From NCBI GenBank assembly GCA_033782935.1, contig JAWQEG010000486.1, positions 2,356,001 to 2,420,000 of the forward strand: a DNA stretch of 64,000 nt, read 5' to 3'. Of this stretch, positions 10,680 to 24,518 are shown piece by piece (positions within the stretch are counted from its first letter, which is position 1; each line of letters opens with the position of its first letter). Source of the stretch: Petrolisthes cinctipes (Eukaryota; Arthropoda; Malacostraca; Decapoda; Porcellanidae). Made by a program: the position numbers and the translations under genes. The notes beneath the pieces were generated by a model that saw only the letters and a program-made list of their open reading frames with translations, was not told the origin of the DNA and ran no database searches.

Positions 10680-11505
10680 TAGGCATGTACAGATTGCTTC
10701 TGGGACCCCAAAATATTGAATTTTCGGGTGTTTTGAGCCTGAATTTGAGATATAAACGGGTACAGAAGATACATGCACATATTGACTTTGGGCACCAAAA
10801 ATATCGATTTTCAGCATGTTTTGGGCCTGAATTTTGAAAATAATCTAACACGGTGTAGGCATGTACAGATACCTTCTGGGACCTCTAAATATCGAATTTT
10901 CGGGTGTTTTGGGATTGAATTTGAGATATCGATTTTTTGGCACCTAAAATGTCGATTTTTAGCATGTTTTTAGCCTATATTTTGAAAATATTCTAGCACT
11001 GTGTAGGCATGTACAGATTGCTTCTGGGACCCCAAAATATTGAATTTTCGGATGTTTTGAGCCTGAATTTGAGATATAAACGGGTACAGAAGATACATGC
11101 ACATATTGACTTTGGGCATCTAAAATATCGATTTTCAGCATGTTTTGGGCCTGAATTTTCAAAATACTCTAACACGGAGTAGGCATGTACAGATCGCTTC
11201 TGGGACCCCAAAATATCGAATTTTCGGGTGTATAGGGCCAGAATTTGAGATATAAACGGGTACAGAAGATGCATGCACATATCGACTTTTGGGTACCTAT
11301 AAGATCGATTTTCAGTATGTTTTTGGCCTGCATTTTGAAAATACTCTAACACGGAGTAGGCATGTACAGATACCTTCTGGGACCTCTAAATATCGAATTT
11401 TCGGGTGTTTTGTGACTGAATTTGAGATATCGATTTTTTGGCACCTAAAATGTCGATTTTTAGCATGTTTTTTAGCCTATATTTTGAAAATATCCAAGCA
11501 CTGTG
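10680..11505 (+). repeat. 825-bp compound unit, second tandem copy in copy I
   Basis: It repeats 9855-10679 at +825 with few changes, for example GGGTACCTATAAG here against GGGCACCTATAAG. The last S monomer switches to the form with ATGTCG and one extra T (TTTTTTAGCC), so the unit measures 826 bp. Confidence 0.85.
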
Positions 11506-14474
11506 TAGGCATGTACAGATTGCTTCTGGGACCCCAAAATATTGAATTTTCGGGTGTTTTGAGCCTGAATTTGAGATATAAACGGGTACTGAAGATGCAT
11601 GCACATATCGACTTTTGTGCACCTAAAAGATCGATTTTCAGTATGTTTTGAGCATATATTTTGAAAATACTCTAACACGGAGTAAACATGTACAGATCGC
11701 TTCTGGGACCCCTAAATATCGAATTTTCGGGTGTTTTGGGACTGAATTTGAGATATCGACTTTTTGGCACCTAAAAGATCGATTTTTAGCATGTTTTTAG
11801 CCTATATTTTGAAAATATTCTAGCACTGTACAGATTGCTTCTGGGACCCCAAAATATTGAATTTTCGGGTGTTTTGAGCCTGAATTTGAGATATAAACGG
11901 GTACAGAAGGTACATGCACATATTGACTTTGGGCACCAAAAATATCGATTTTCAGCATGTTTTGGGCCTGAATTTTGAAAATACTCTAACACGGAGTAGG
12001 CATGTACAGATCGCTTCTGGGACCCGAAAATATCGTATTTTCGGGTGTTTAGGGCCAGAATTTGAGATATAAACGGGTACAGAAGATGCATGCACATATC
12101 GACTTTTGGGCACCTAAGAGATCGATTTTCAGTATGTTTTTGGCCTGTATTTTGAAAATACTCTAACACGGAGTAGGCATGTACAGATACCTTCTGGGAC
12201 CTCTAAATATCGAATTTTCGGGTGTTTTGGGACTGAATTTGAGATATCGATTTTTTGGCACCTAAAATGTCGATTTTTAGCATGTTTTTAGCCTATATTT
12301 TGAAAATATTCTAGCACTGTGTAGGCATGTACAGATTGCTTCTGGGACCCCAAAATATTGAATTTTCGGGTGTTTTGAGCCTGAATTTGAGATATAAACG
12401 GGTACAGAAGATACATGCACATATTGACTTTGGGCATCTAAAATATCGATTTTCAGCATGTTTTGGGCCTGTATTTTGAAAATACTCTAACACTGAGTAG
12501 GCATGTACAGATTGCTTCTGGGACCCCAAAATATTGAATTTTCGGGTGTTTTGAGCCTGAATTTGAGATATAAACGGGTACTGAAGATGCATGCACATAT
12601 CGACTTTTGTGCACCTAAAAGATCGATTTTCAGTATGTTTTGAGCATGTATTTTGAAAATACTCTAACACGGAGTAGGCATGTACAGATCGCTTCTGGGA
12701 CCTCTAAATAACGAATTTTAGGGTGTTTTGGGACTGAATTTGAGATATCGACTTTTTGGCACCTAAAAGATCGATTTTTAGCATGTTTTTAGCCTATATT
12801 TTGAAAATATTCTAGCACTGAGTAGGCATGTACAGATTGCTTCTGGGACCCCAAAATATTGAATTTTAGGGTGTTTTGAGCCTGAATTTGAGATATAAAC
12901 GGGTACAGAAGATACATGCACATATTGACTTTGGGCATCTAAAATATCGATTTTTAGCATGTTTTGGGCCTGTATTTTGAAAATACTCTAACTCTGAGTA
13001 GGCATGTACAGATTGCTTCTGGGACCCCAAAATATTGAATTTTCGGGTGTTTTGAGCCTGAATTTGAGATATAAACGGGTACTGAAGATGCATGCACATA
13101 TCGACTTTTGTGCACCTAAAAGATCGATTTTCAGTATGTTTTGAGCATGTATTTTGAAAATACTCTAACACGGAGTAGGCATGTACAGATCTCTTCTGGG
13201 ACCCCTTAATATCGAATTTTCGGGTGTTTTGGGACTGAATTTGAGATATCGACTTTTTGGCACCTAAAAGATCGATTTTTAGCATGTTTTTAGCCTATAT
13301 TTTGAAAATATTCTAGCACTGAGTAGGCATGTACAGATTGCTTCTGGGACCCCAAAATATTGAATTTTCGGGTGTTTTGAGCCTGAATTTGAGATATAAA
13401 CGGGTACAGAAGATACATGCACATATTGACTTTGGGCACCAAAAATATCGATTTTCAGCATGTTTTAGGCCTGAATTTTGAAAATAATCTAACACGGTGT
13501 AGGCATGTACAGATACCTTCTGGGACCTCTAAATATCGAATTTTCGGGTGTTTTGGGACTGAATTTGAGATATCGATTTTTTGGCACCTAAAATGTCGAT
13601 TTTTAGCATGTTTTTGGCCTATATTTTGAAAATATTCTAGCACTGTGTAGGCATGTACAGATTGCTTCTGGGACCCCAAAATATTGAATTTTCGGGTGTT
13701 TTGAGCCTGAATTTGAGATATAAACGGGTACAGAAGATACATGCACATATTGACTTTGGGCATCTAAAATATCGATTTTCAGTATGTTTTGGGCCTGTAT
13801 TTTGAAAATACTCTAACACTGAGTAGGCATGTACAGATTGCTTCTGGGACCCCAAAATATTGAATTTTCGGGTGTTTTGAGCCAGAATTTGAGATATAAA
13901 CGGGTACAGAAGATGCATGCACATATCGACTTTTGGGCACCTAAAAGATCGATTTTCAGTATGTTTTTGGCCTGTATTTTGAAAATACTCTAACACGGAG
14001 TAGGCATGTACAGATACCTTCTGGGACCTCTAAATATCGAATTTTCGGGTGTTTTGGGACTGAATTTGAGATATCGATTTTTTGGCACCTAAAATGTCGA
14101 TTTTTAGCATGTTTTTTAGACTATATTTTGAAAATATTCTAGCACTGTGTAGGCATGTACAGATTGCTTCTGGGACCCCAAAATATTGAATTTTCGGGTG
14201 TTTTGAGCCTGAATTTGAGATATAAACGGGTACTGAAGATGCATGCACATATCGACTTTTGTGCTCCTAAAAGATCGATTTTCAGTATGTTTTGAGCATG
14301 TATTTTGAAAATACTCTAACACTGAGTAGGCATGTACAGATCGCTTCTGGGACCCCTAAATATCGAATTTTCGGGTGTTTTGGGACTGAATTTGAGATAT
14401 CGACTTTTTGGCACCTAAAAGATCGATTTTTAGCATGTTTTTAGCCTATATTTTGAAAATATTCTAGCACTGAG

Positions 14475-15152
14475 TAGGCATGTACAGATTGCTTCTGGGA
14501 CCCCAAAATATTGAATTTTCGGGTGTTTTGAGCCTGAATTTGAGATATAAACGGGCACAGAAGATACATGCACATATTGACTTTGGGCACCAAAAATATC
14601 GATTTTCAGCATGTTTTGGGCCTGAATTTTGAAAATACTCTAACACGGAGTAGGCATGTACAGATCGCTTCTGGGACCCCAAAATATCGAATTTTCGGGT
14701 GTTTAGGGCCAGAATTTGAGATATAACCGGGTACAGAAGATGCATGCACATATCGACATTTGGGCACCTAAAAGATCGATTTTCAGTATGTTTTTGGCCT
14801 GTATTTTGAAAATACTCTAACACGGAGTAGGCATGTACAGATTGCTTCTGAGACCCCAAAATATCAAATTTTCGGGTGTTTTGAGCCTGAATTTGAGATA
14901 TAAACGGGTACTGAAGATGCATGCACATATCGACTTTTGTGCACCTAAAAGATCAATTTTCAGTATGTTTTGAGCATGTATTTTGAAAATACTCTAACAC
15001 GGAGTAGGCATGTACAGATCTCTTCTGGGACCTCTAAATATCGAATTTTCGGGTGTTTTGGGACTGAATTTGAGATATCGATTTTTTGGCACCTAAAATG
15101 TCGATTTTTAGCATGTTTTTAGCCTATATTTTTAAAATATTCTAGCACTGTG
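14475..15152 (+). repeat. L-L-L-S tetramer block, 678 bp
   Basis: Monomer starts are 14475, 14651, 14828 and 15005, giving 176, 177, 177 and 148 bp. Markers are GATATAACCGGG and CGACATTTGGGC in the second L and CTTCTGAGACCCC with ATATCAAATTTTC in the third L. The block recurs from 30141, 31320, 40367, 41546, 50783, 51962 and 62741. Confidence 0.9.
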
Positions 15153-15653
15153 TAGGCATGTACAGATTGCTTCTGGGACCCCAAAATATTGAATTTTCGG
15201 GTATTTTGAGCCTGAATTTGAGATATAAACGGGTACAGAAGATACATGCACATATTGACTTTGGGCATCTAAAATATCGATTTTCAGCATGTTTTGGGCC
15301 TGTATTTTGAAAATACTCTAACACTGAGTAGGCATGTACAGATTGCTTCTGGGACCCCAAAATATTGAATTTTCGGGTGTTTTGAGCCTGAATTTGAGAT
15401 ATAAACGGGTACTGAAGATGCATGCACATATCGACTTTTGTGCACCTAAAAGATCGATTTTCAGTATTTTTGGAGCATGTATTTTGAAAATACTCTAACA
15501 CGGAGTAGGCATGTACAGATCGCTTCTGGGACCCCTAAATAACGAATTTTCGGGTGTTTTGGGACTGAATTTGAGATATCGACTTTTTGGCACCTAAAAG
15601 ATCGATTTTTAGCATGTTTTTAGCCTATATTTTGAAAATATTCTAGCACTGAG
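14475..15653 (+). repeat. 1,179-bp seven-monomer unit (LLLS + LLS) in copy I
   Basis: Monomer starts are 14475, 14651, 14828, 15005, 15153, 15329 and 15506, giving 176, 177, 177, 148, 176, 177 and 148 bp. In copy I the unit occurs once, and its last trimer is of a different type (GTATTTTTGGAGCATG near 15,468, AAATAACGAATTTTC near 15,540) from that in later copies. Confidence 0.85.
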
Positions 15654-18600
15654 TAGGCATGTACAGATTGCTTCTTGGACCCCAAAATATTGAATTTTCG
15701 GGTGTTTTGAGCCTGAATTTGAGATATAAACGGGTACAGAAGATACATGCACATATTGACTTTGGGCATCTAAAATATCGATTTTTAGCATGTTTTGGGC
15801 CTGTATTTTGAAAATACTCTAACACTGAGTAGGCATGTACAGATTGCTTCTGGGACCCCAAAATATTGAATTTTCGGGTGTTTTGAGCCTGAATTTGAGA
15901 TATCGACTTTTTGGCACCTAAAAGATCGATTTTTAGCATGTTTTTAGCCTATATTTTGAAAATATTCTAGCACTGTACAGATTGCTTCTGGGACCCCAAA
16001 ATATTGAATTTTCGGGTGTTTTGAGCCTGAATTTGAGATATAAACGGGTACAGAAGATACATGCACATATTGACTTTGGGCACCAAAAATATCGATTTTC
16101 AGCATGTTTTGGGCCTGAATTTTGAAAATACTCTAACACGGAGTAGGCATGTACAGATCGCTTCTGGGACCCCAAAATATCGAATTTTCGGGTGTTTAGA
16201 GCCAGAATTTGAGATATAAACGGGTATAGAAGATGCATGCACATATCGACTTTTGGGCACCTAAAAGATCGGTTTTCAGTATGTTTTTGGCCTGTATTTT
16301 GAAAATACTCTAACACGGAGTAGGCATGTACAGATGCCTTCTGGGACCTCTAAATATCGAATTTTAGGGTGTTTTTGATACTGAATTTGAGATATCGATT
16401 TTTTGGCACCTAAAATGTCGATTTTTAGCATGTTTTTAGCCTATATTTTGAAAATATTCTAGCACTGTGTAGGCATGTACAGATTGCTTCTGGGACCCCA
16501 AAATATCGAATTTTCGGGTGTTTTGAGCCTGAATTTGAGATATAAACGGGTACAGAAGATACATGCACATATTCACTTTGGGCATCTAAAATATCGATTT
16601 TCAGCATGTTTTGGGCCTGTATTTTGAAAATACTCTAACACTGAGTAGGCATGTACAGATTGCTTCTGGGACCCCAAAATATTGAATTTTCGGGTGTTTT
16701 GAGCCTGAATTTGAGATATAAACGGGTACTGAAGATGAATGCACATATCGACTTTTGTGCACCTAAAAGATCGATTTTCTGTATGTTTTGAGCATGTATT
16801 TTGAAAATACTCTAACACGGAGTAGGCATGTACAGATCGCTTCTGGGACCCCTAAATATCGAATTTTCGGGTGTTTTGGGACGGAATTTGAGATATCGAC
16901 TTTTTGGCACCTAGAAGATCGATTTTTAGCATGTTTTTAGCCAATATTTTGAAAATATTCCAGCACTGTGTAGGCATGTACAGATTGCTTCTGGGACCCC
17001 AAAATATTGAATTTTCGGGTGTTTTGAGCCTGAATTTGAGATATAAACGGGTACAGAAGATACATGCACATATTGAATTTGGGCATCTAAAATATCGATT
17101 TTCAGCATGTTTTGGGCCTGTATTTTGAAAATACTCTAACACTGAGTAGGCATGTACAGATTGCTTCTGGGATCCCAAAATATTGAATTTTCGGGTGTTC
17201 TGAGCCTGAATTTGAGATATAAACGGGTACTGAAGATGCATGCACATATCGACTTTTGTGCACCTAAAAGATCGATTTTCAGTATGTTTTGAGCATGTAT
17301 TTTGAAAATACTCTAACACGGAGTAGGCATGTACAGATCGCTTCTGGGACCCCTAAATATCGAATTTTCGGGTGTTTTGGGACTGAATTTGAGATATCGA
17401 CTTTTTGACACCTAAAAGATCGATTTTTAGCATGTTTTTAGCCTATATTTTGAAAATATTCTAGCACTGAGTAGGCATGTACAGATTGCTTCTGGGACCC
17501 CAAAATATTGAATTTTCGGGTGTTTTGAGCCTGAATTTGAGATATAAACGGGTACAGAAGATACATGCACATATTGACTTTCGGCACCAAAAATATCGAT
17601 TTTCAGCATGTTTTGGGCCTGAATTTTGAAAATAATCTAACACGGTGTAGGCATGTACAGATACCTTCTGGGACCTCTAAATATCGAATTTTCGGGTGTT
17701 TTGGGATTGAATTTGAGGTATCGATTTTTTGGCACCTAAAATGTCGATTTTTAGCATGTTTTTAGCCTATATTTTGAAAATATTCTAGCACTGTGTAGGC
17801 ATATACAGATTGCTTCTGGGACCCCAAAATATTGAATTTTCGGGTGTTTTGAGCCTGAATTTGAGATATAAACGGGTACAGAAGATACATGCACATATTG
17901 ACTTTGGGCATCTAAAATATCGATTTTCAGCATGTTTTGGGCCTGAATTTTCAAAATACTCTAACACGGAGTAGGCATGTACAGATCGCTTCTGGGACCC
18001 CAAAATATCGAATTTTCGGGTGTATAGGGCCAGAATTTGAGATATAAACGGGTACAGAAGATGCATGCACATATCGACTTTTGGGCACCTATAAGATCGA
18101 TTTTCAGTATGTTTTTGGCCTGTATTTTGAAAATACTCTAACACGGAGTAAGCATGTACAGATACCTTCTGGGACCTCTAAATATCGAATTTTCGGGTGT
18201 TTTGTGACTGAATTTGAGATATCGATTTTTTGGCACCTAAAATGTCGATTTTTAGCATGTTTTTTAGCCTATATTTTGAAAATATCCTAGCACTGTGTAG
18301 GCATGTACAGATTGCTTCTGGGACCCCAAAATATTGAATTTTCGGGTGTTTTGAGCCTGAATTTGAGATATAAACGGGTACAGAAGATACATGCACATAT
18401 CGACCTTAGGCATCTAAAATATCGATTTTCAGCATGTTTTGGGCCTGTATTTTGAAAATACTCTAACACTGAGTAGGCATGTACAGATTGCTTTTGGGAC
18501 CCCAAAATATTGAATTTTCGGGTGATTTGAGCCTGAATTTGAGATATAAACGGGTACTGAAGATGCATGCACATATCGACTTTTGTGCACCTAAAAGATC

Positions 18601-18796
18601 GATTTTCAGTATGTTTTGAGCATGTATTTTGAAAATACTCTAACACGGAGTAGGCATGTACAGATCGCTTCTGGGACCCCTAAATATCGAATTTTCAGGT
18701 GTATTGGGACTGAATTTGAGATATCGACTTTTTGGCACCTAAAAGATCGATTTTTATCATGTTTTTAGCCTATATTTTGAAAATATTCTAGCACTG

Positions 18797-19756
18797 TACA
18801 GATTGCTTCTGGGACCCCAAAATATTGAATTTTCGGGTGTTTTGAGCCTGAATTTGAGATATAAACGGGTACAGAAGATACATGCACATATTGACTTTGG
18901 GCACCAAAAATATCGATTTTCAGCATGTTTTGGGCCTGAATTTTGAAAATACTCTAACACGGAGTAGGCATGTACAGATTGCTTCTGGGACCCCAAAATA
19001 TCGAATTTTCGGGTGTTTAGGGCCAGAATTTGAGGTATAAACGGGTACAGAAGATGCATGCACATATCAACTTTTGGGCACCTAAAAGATCGATTTTCAG
19101 TATGTTTTTGGCCTGTATTTTGAAAATTCAGATACAGATATCTTCTGAAACCTCTAAATATCGAATTTTCGGGTGTTTTGGGACTGAATTTGAGATATCG
19201 ACTTTTTGGCACCTAAAATTTCGATTTTTAGCATGTTTTTAGCCTATATTTTGAAAATATTCTAGCACTGTGTAGGCATGTACAGATTTCTTCTGGGACC
19301 CCAAAATATTGAATTTTCGGGTGTTTTGAGCCTGAATTTGAGATATAAACGGGTACAGAAGATACATGCACATATTGACTTTGGGCACCAAAAATATCGA
19401 TTTTCAGCATGTTTTGGGCCTGAATTTTGAAAATACTCTAACACGGAGTAGGCATGTACAGATCGCTTCTGGGACCCCAAAATATCGAATTTTCGGGTGT
19501 TTAGGGCCAGAATTTGAGGTATAAACGGGTACAGAAGATGCATGCACATATCGACTTTTGGGCACCTAAAAGATCGATTTTCAGTATGTTTTTGGCCTGT
19601 ATTTTGAAAATACAGTTACAGATATCTTCTGGGACCTCTAAATATCGAATTTTCGGGTGTTTTGGGACTGAATTTGAGATATCCATTTTTTGGCACCTAA
19701 AATGTCGATTTTTAGAATGTTTTTAGCCTATATTTTGAAAATATTCTAGCACTGTG
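18797..19756 (+). repeat. Marker pair with 17-bp deletions, copy 3
   Basis: It is the +15,666 counterpart of 3131-4090, in the left mosaic part of copy II. Confidence 0.85.
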
Positions 19757-19932
19757 TAGGCATGTACAGATTGCTTCTGGGACCCCAAAATATTGAATTT
19801 TCGGGTGTTTTGAGCCTGAATTTGAGATATAAACGGGTACAGAAGATACATGCACATATTGACTTTGGGCATCTAAAATATCGATTTTTAGCATGTTTTG
19901 GGCCTGTATTTTGAAAATACTCTAACACTGAG

Positions 19933-20091
19933 TAGGCATGTACAGATTGCTTCTGGGACCCCAAAATATTGAATTTTCGGGTGTTTTGAGCCTGAATTTG
20001 AGATATAAACGGGTACTGAAGATGCATGCACCTAAAAGATCGATTTTCAGTATGTTTTGAGCATGTATTTTGAAAATACTCTAACACGGAG
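19933..20091 (+). repeat. Long monomer with 18-bp deletion, copy II
   Basis: It is the +15,666 counterpart of 4267-4425 with the same TGCAC-flanked deletion. It is not seen in copies III to V, in agreement with their lack of the left mosaic part. Confidence 0.8.
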
Positions 20092-23000
20092 TAGGCATGT
20101 ACAGATCGCTTCTGGGAACCCTAAATATCGAATTTTCGGGTGTTTTGGGACTGAATTTGAGATATCGACTTTTTGGCACCTAAAAGATCGATTTTTAGCA
20201 TGTTTTTAGCCTATATTTTGAAAATATTCTAGCACTGAGTAGGCATGTACAGAATGCTTATGGGACCCCAAGATATTGAATTTTCGGGTGTTTTGAGCCA
20301 GAATTTGAGATATAAACGGGTACAGAAGATACATGCACATATTGACTTTGGGCACCAAAAATATCGATTTTCAGCATGTTTTGGGCCTGAATTTTGAAAA
20401 TACTCTAACACGGAGTAGGCATGTACAGATCGCTTCTGGGACCCCAAAATATCGAATTTTCGGGTGTTTAGGGCCAGAATTTGAGATATAAACGGGTACA
20501 GAAGATGCATGCACATATCGAATTTTGGGCACCTAAGAGATCGATTTTCAGTATGTTTTTGGCCTGTATTTTGAAAATACTCTAACACGGAGTAGGCATG
20601 TACAGATACCTTCTGGGACCTCTAAATATCGAATTTTCGGGTGTTTTCTGACTGAATTTGAGATATCGATTTTTTGGCACCTAAAATGTCGATTTTTAGC
20701 ATGTTTTTAGCCTATATTTTGAAAATATTCTAGCACTGTGTAGGCATGTACAGATTGCTTCTGGGACCCCAAAATATTGAATTTTCGGGTGTTTTGAGCC
20801 TGAATTTGAGATATAAACGGGTACAGAAGATACATGCACATATTGACTTTGGGCATCTAAAATATCGATTTTCAGCATGTTTTGGGCCTGTATTTTGAAA
20901 ATACTCTAACACTGAGTAGGCATGTACAGATTGCTTCTGGGACCCCAAAATATTGAATTTTCGGGTGTTTTGAGCCTGAATTTGAGATATAAACGGGTAC
21001 TGAAAATGCATGCAGATATCGACTTTTGTGCACCTAAAAGATCGATTTTCAGTATGTTTTGAGCATGTATTTTGAAAATACTCTAACACGGAGTAGGCAT
21101 GTACAGATCGCTTCTGGGACCCCTAAATATCGAATTTTCGGGTGTTTTGGGACTGAATTTGAGATATTGACTTTTTGGCACCTAAAAGATCGATTTTTAG
21201 CATGTTTTTAGCCTATATTTTGAAAATATTCTAGCACTGAGTAGGCATGTACAGATTGCTTCTGGGACCCCAAAATATTGAATTTTCGGGTGTTTTGAGT
21301 CTGAATTTGAGATATAAACGGGTACAGAAGATACATGCACATATTGACTTTGGGCACCAAAAATATCGATTTTCAGCATGTTTTGGGCCTGAATTTTGAA
21401 AATACTCTAACACGGAGTAGGCATGTACAGATCGCTTCTGGGACCCTAAAATATCGAATTTTCGGGTGTTTAGGGCCAGAATTTGAGATATAAACGGGTA
21501 CAGAAGATGCATGCACATATCTACTTTTGTGCACCTAAAAGATCGATTTTCAGTATGTTTTGAGCATGTATTTTGAAAATACTCTAACACGGAGTAGGCA
21601 TGTACAGATCGCTTCTGGGACCCCTAAATATCGAATTTTCGGGTGTTTTTGGGACTGAATTTGAGATATTGACTTTTTGGCACCTAAAAGATCGATTTTT
21701 AGCATGTTTTTAGCCTATATTTTGAAAATATTCTAGCACTGAGTAGGCATGTACAGATTGCTTCTGGGACCCCAAAATATTGAATATTCGGTGTTTTGAG
21801 CCTGAATTTGAGATATAAACGGGTACAGAAGATACATGCACATATCGACTTTGGGCATCTAAAATATCGATTTTCGGCATGTTTTTGGCCTGTATTTTGA
21901 AAATACTCTAACACTGAGTAGGCATGTACAGATTGCTTCTGGGACCCCAAAATATTGAATTTTCGGGTGTTTTGAGCCTGAATTTGAGATATCGACTTTT
22001 TGGCACCTAAAAGATCGATTTTTAGCATGTTTTTAGCCTATATTTTGAAAATATTCTAGCACTGTACAGATTGCTTCTGGGACCCCAAAATATTGAATTT
22101 TCGGGTGTTTTGAGCCTGAATTTGAGATATAAACGGGTACAGAAGATACATGCACATATTGACTTTGGGCACCAAAAATATCGATTTTCAGCATGTTTTG
22201 GGCCTGAATTTTGAAAATACTCTAACACGGAGTAGGCATGTACAGATCGCTTCTGGGACCCCAAAATATCGAATTTTCGGGTGTTTAGAGCCAGAATTTG
22301 AGATATAAACGGGTACAGAAGATGCATGCACATATCGACTTTTGGGCACCTAAAAGATCGATTTTCAGTATGTTTTTGGCCTGTATTTTGAAAATACTCT
22401 AACACGGAGTAGGCATGTACAGATACCTTCTGGGACCTCTAAATATCGAATTTTAGGGTGTTTTTGATACTGAATTTGAGATATCGATTTTTTGGCACCT
22501 AAAATGTCGATTTTTAGCATGTTTTTAGCCTATATTTTGAAAATATTCTAGCACTGTGTAGGCATGTACAGATTGCTTCTGGGACCCCAAAATATCGAAT
22601 TTTCGGGTGTTTTGAGCCTGAATTTGAGATATAAACGGGTACAGAAGATACATGCACATATTGACTTTGGGCATCTAAAATATCGATTTTCAGCATGTTT
22701 TGGGCCTGTATTTTGAAAATACTCTAACACTGAGTAGGCATGTACAGATTGCTTCTGGGACCCCAAAATATTGAATTTTCGGGTGTTTTGAGCCTGAATT
22801 TGAGATATAAACGGGTACTGAAGATGAATGCACATATCGACTTTTGTGCACCTAAAAGATCGATTTTCTGTATGTTTTGAGCATGTATTTTGAAAATACT
22901 CTAACACGGAGTAGGCATGTACAGATCGCTTCTGGGACCCCTAAATATCGAATTTTCGGGTGTTTTGGGACTGAATTTGAGATATCGACTTTTTGTCACC

Positions 23001-23558
23001 TAAAAGATCGATTTTTAGCATGTTTTTAGCCTATATTTTGAAAATATTCCAGCACTGTGTAGGCATGTACAGATTGCTTCTGGGACCCCAAAATATTGAA
23101 TTTTCGGGTGTTTTGAGCCTGAATTTGAGATATAAACGGGTACAGAAGATACATGCACATATTGACTTTGGGCATCTAAAATATCGATTTTCAGCATGTT
23201 TTGGGCCTGTATTTTGAAAATACTCTAACACTGAGTAGGCATGTACAGATTGCTTCTGGGACCCCAAAATATTGAATTTTCGGGTGATTTGAGCCTGAAT
23301 TTGAGATATAAACGGGTACTGAAGATGCATGCACATATCGACTTTTGTGCAACTAAAAGATCGATTTTCAGTATGTTTTGAGCATGTATTTTGAAAATAC
23401 TCTAACACGGAGTAGGCATGTACAGATCGCTTCTGGGACCCCTAAATATCGAATTTTCAGGTGTATTGGGACTGAATTTGAGATATCGACTTTTTGGCAC
23501 CTAAAAGATCGATTTTTATCATGTTTTTAGCCTATATTTTGAAAATATTCTAGCACTG

Positions 23559-24518
23559 TACAGATTGCTTCTGGGACCCCAAAATATTGAATTTTCGGGT
23601 GTTTTGAGCCTGAATTTGAGATATAAACGGGTACAGAAGATACATGCACATATTGACTTTGGGCACCAAAAATATCGATTTTCAGCATGTTTTGGGCCTG
23701 AATTTTGAAAATACTCTAACACGGAGTAGGCATGTACAGATTGCTTCTGGGACCCCAAAATATCGAATTTTCGGGTGTTTAGGGCCAGAATTTGAGGTAT
23801 AAACGGGTACAGAAGATGCATGCACATATCAACTTTTGGGCACCTAAAAGATCGATTTTCAGTATGTTTTTGGCCTGTATTTTGAAAATTCAGATACAGA
23901 TATCTTCTGAAACCTCTAAATATCGAATTTTCGGGTGTTTTGGGACTGAATTTGAAATATCGACTTTTTGGCACCTAAAATTTCGATTTTTAGCATGTTT
24001 TTAGCCTATATTTTGAAAATATTCTAGCACTGTGTAGGCATGTACAGATTTCTTCTGGGACCCCAAAATATTGAATTTTCGGGTGTTTTGAGCCTGAATT
24101 TGAGATATAAACGGGTACAGAAGATACATGCACATATTGACTTTGGGCACCAAAAATATCGATTTTCAGCATGTTTTGGGCCTGAATTTTGAAAATACTC
24201 TAACACGGAGTAGGCATGTACAGATCGCTTCTGGGACCCCAAAATATCGAATTTTCGGGTGTTTAGGGCCAGAATTTGAGGTATAAACGGGTACAGAAGA
24301 TGCATGCACATATCGACTTTTGGGCACCTAAAAGATCGATTTTCAGTATGTTTTTGGCCTGTATTTTGAAAATACAGTTACAGATATCTTCTGGGACCTC
24401 TAAATATCGAATTTTCGGGTGTTTTGGGACTGAATTTGAGATATCCATTTTTTGGCACCTAAAATGTCGATTTTTAGAATGTTTTTAGCCTATATTTTGA
24501 AAATATTCTAGCACTGTG
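23559..24518 (+). repeat. Marker pair with 17-bp deletions, copy 4
   Basis: It is the +15,666 counterpart of 7893-8852 and shares the TTTGAAATATCGAC change. Confidence 0.85.

Larger units (their letters stand above)
131..15150 (+). repeat. Higher-order repeat copy I (15,666-bp spacing)
   Basis: From about position 131 the sequence repeats 15,666 bp downstream with almost no change. The left limit is set by mismatches in the first 130 bp, where 1-130 instead resembles 6,091-6,230 (GAATATTC and TTTTCGGCATG forms). The right limit lies between 15,133, where both copies share the rare TATTTTTAAAATATTC, and 15,201, where copy I has GGGTATTTTGAGCC and copy II GGGTGTTTTGAGCC. The unit has a left mosaic part (to about 5,900) and a right core that is also present in copies III to V. 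Confidence 0.85.

Noticed and set aside
11289..11651. Plus-strand open frame of 120 codons
   Set aside because: It runs through LS and LLS monomers, exists only where a T was added in TTTTTTAGCC, and its relatives at 2415, 18081 and 35875 end at different points. It is a by-product of the repeat.
15600..15940. A possible array boundary or new satellite where copy I meets copy II
   Set aside because: The sequence continues as ordinary L and S monomers; only the phase of the higher-order repeat changes.
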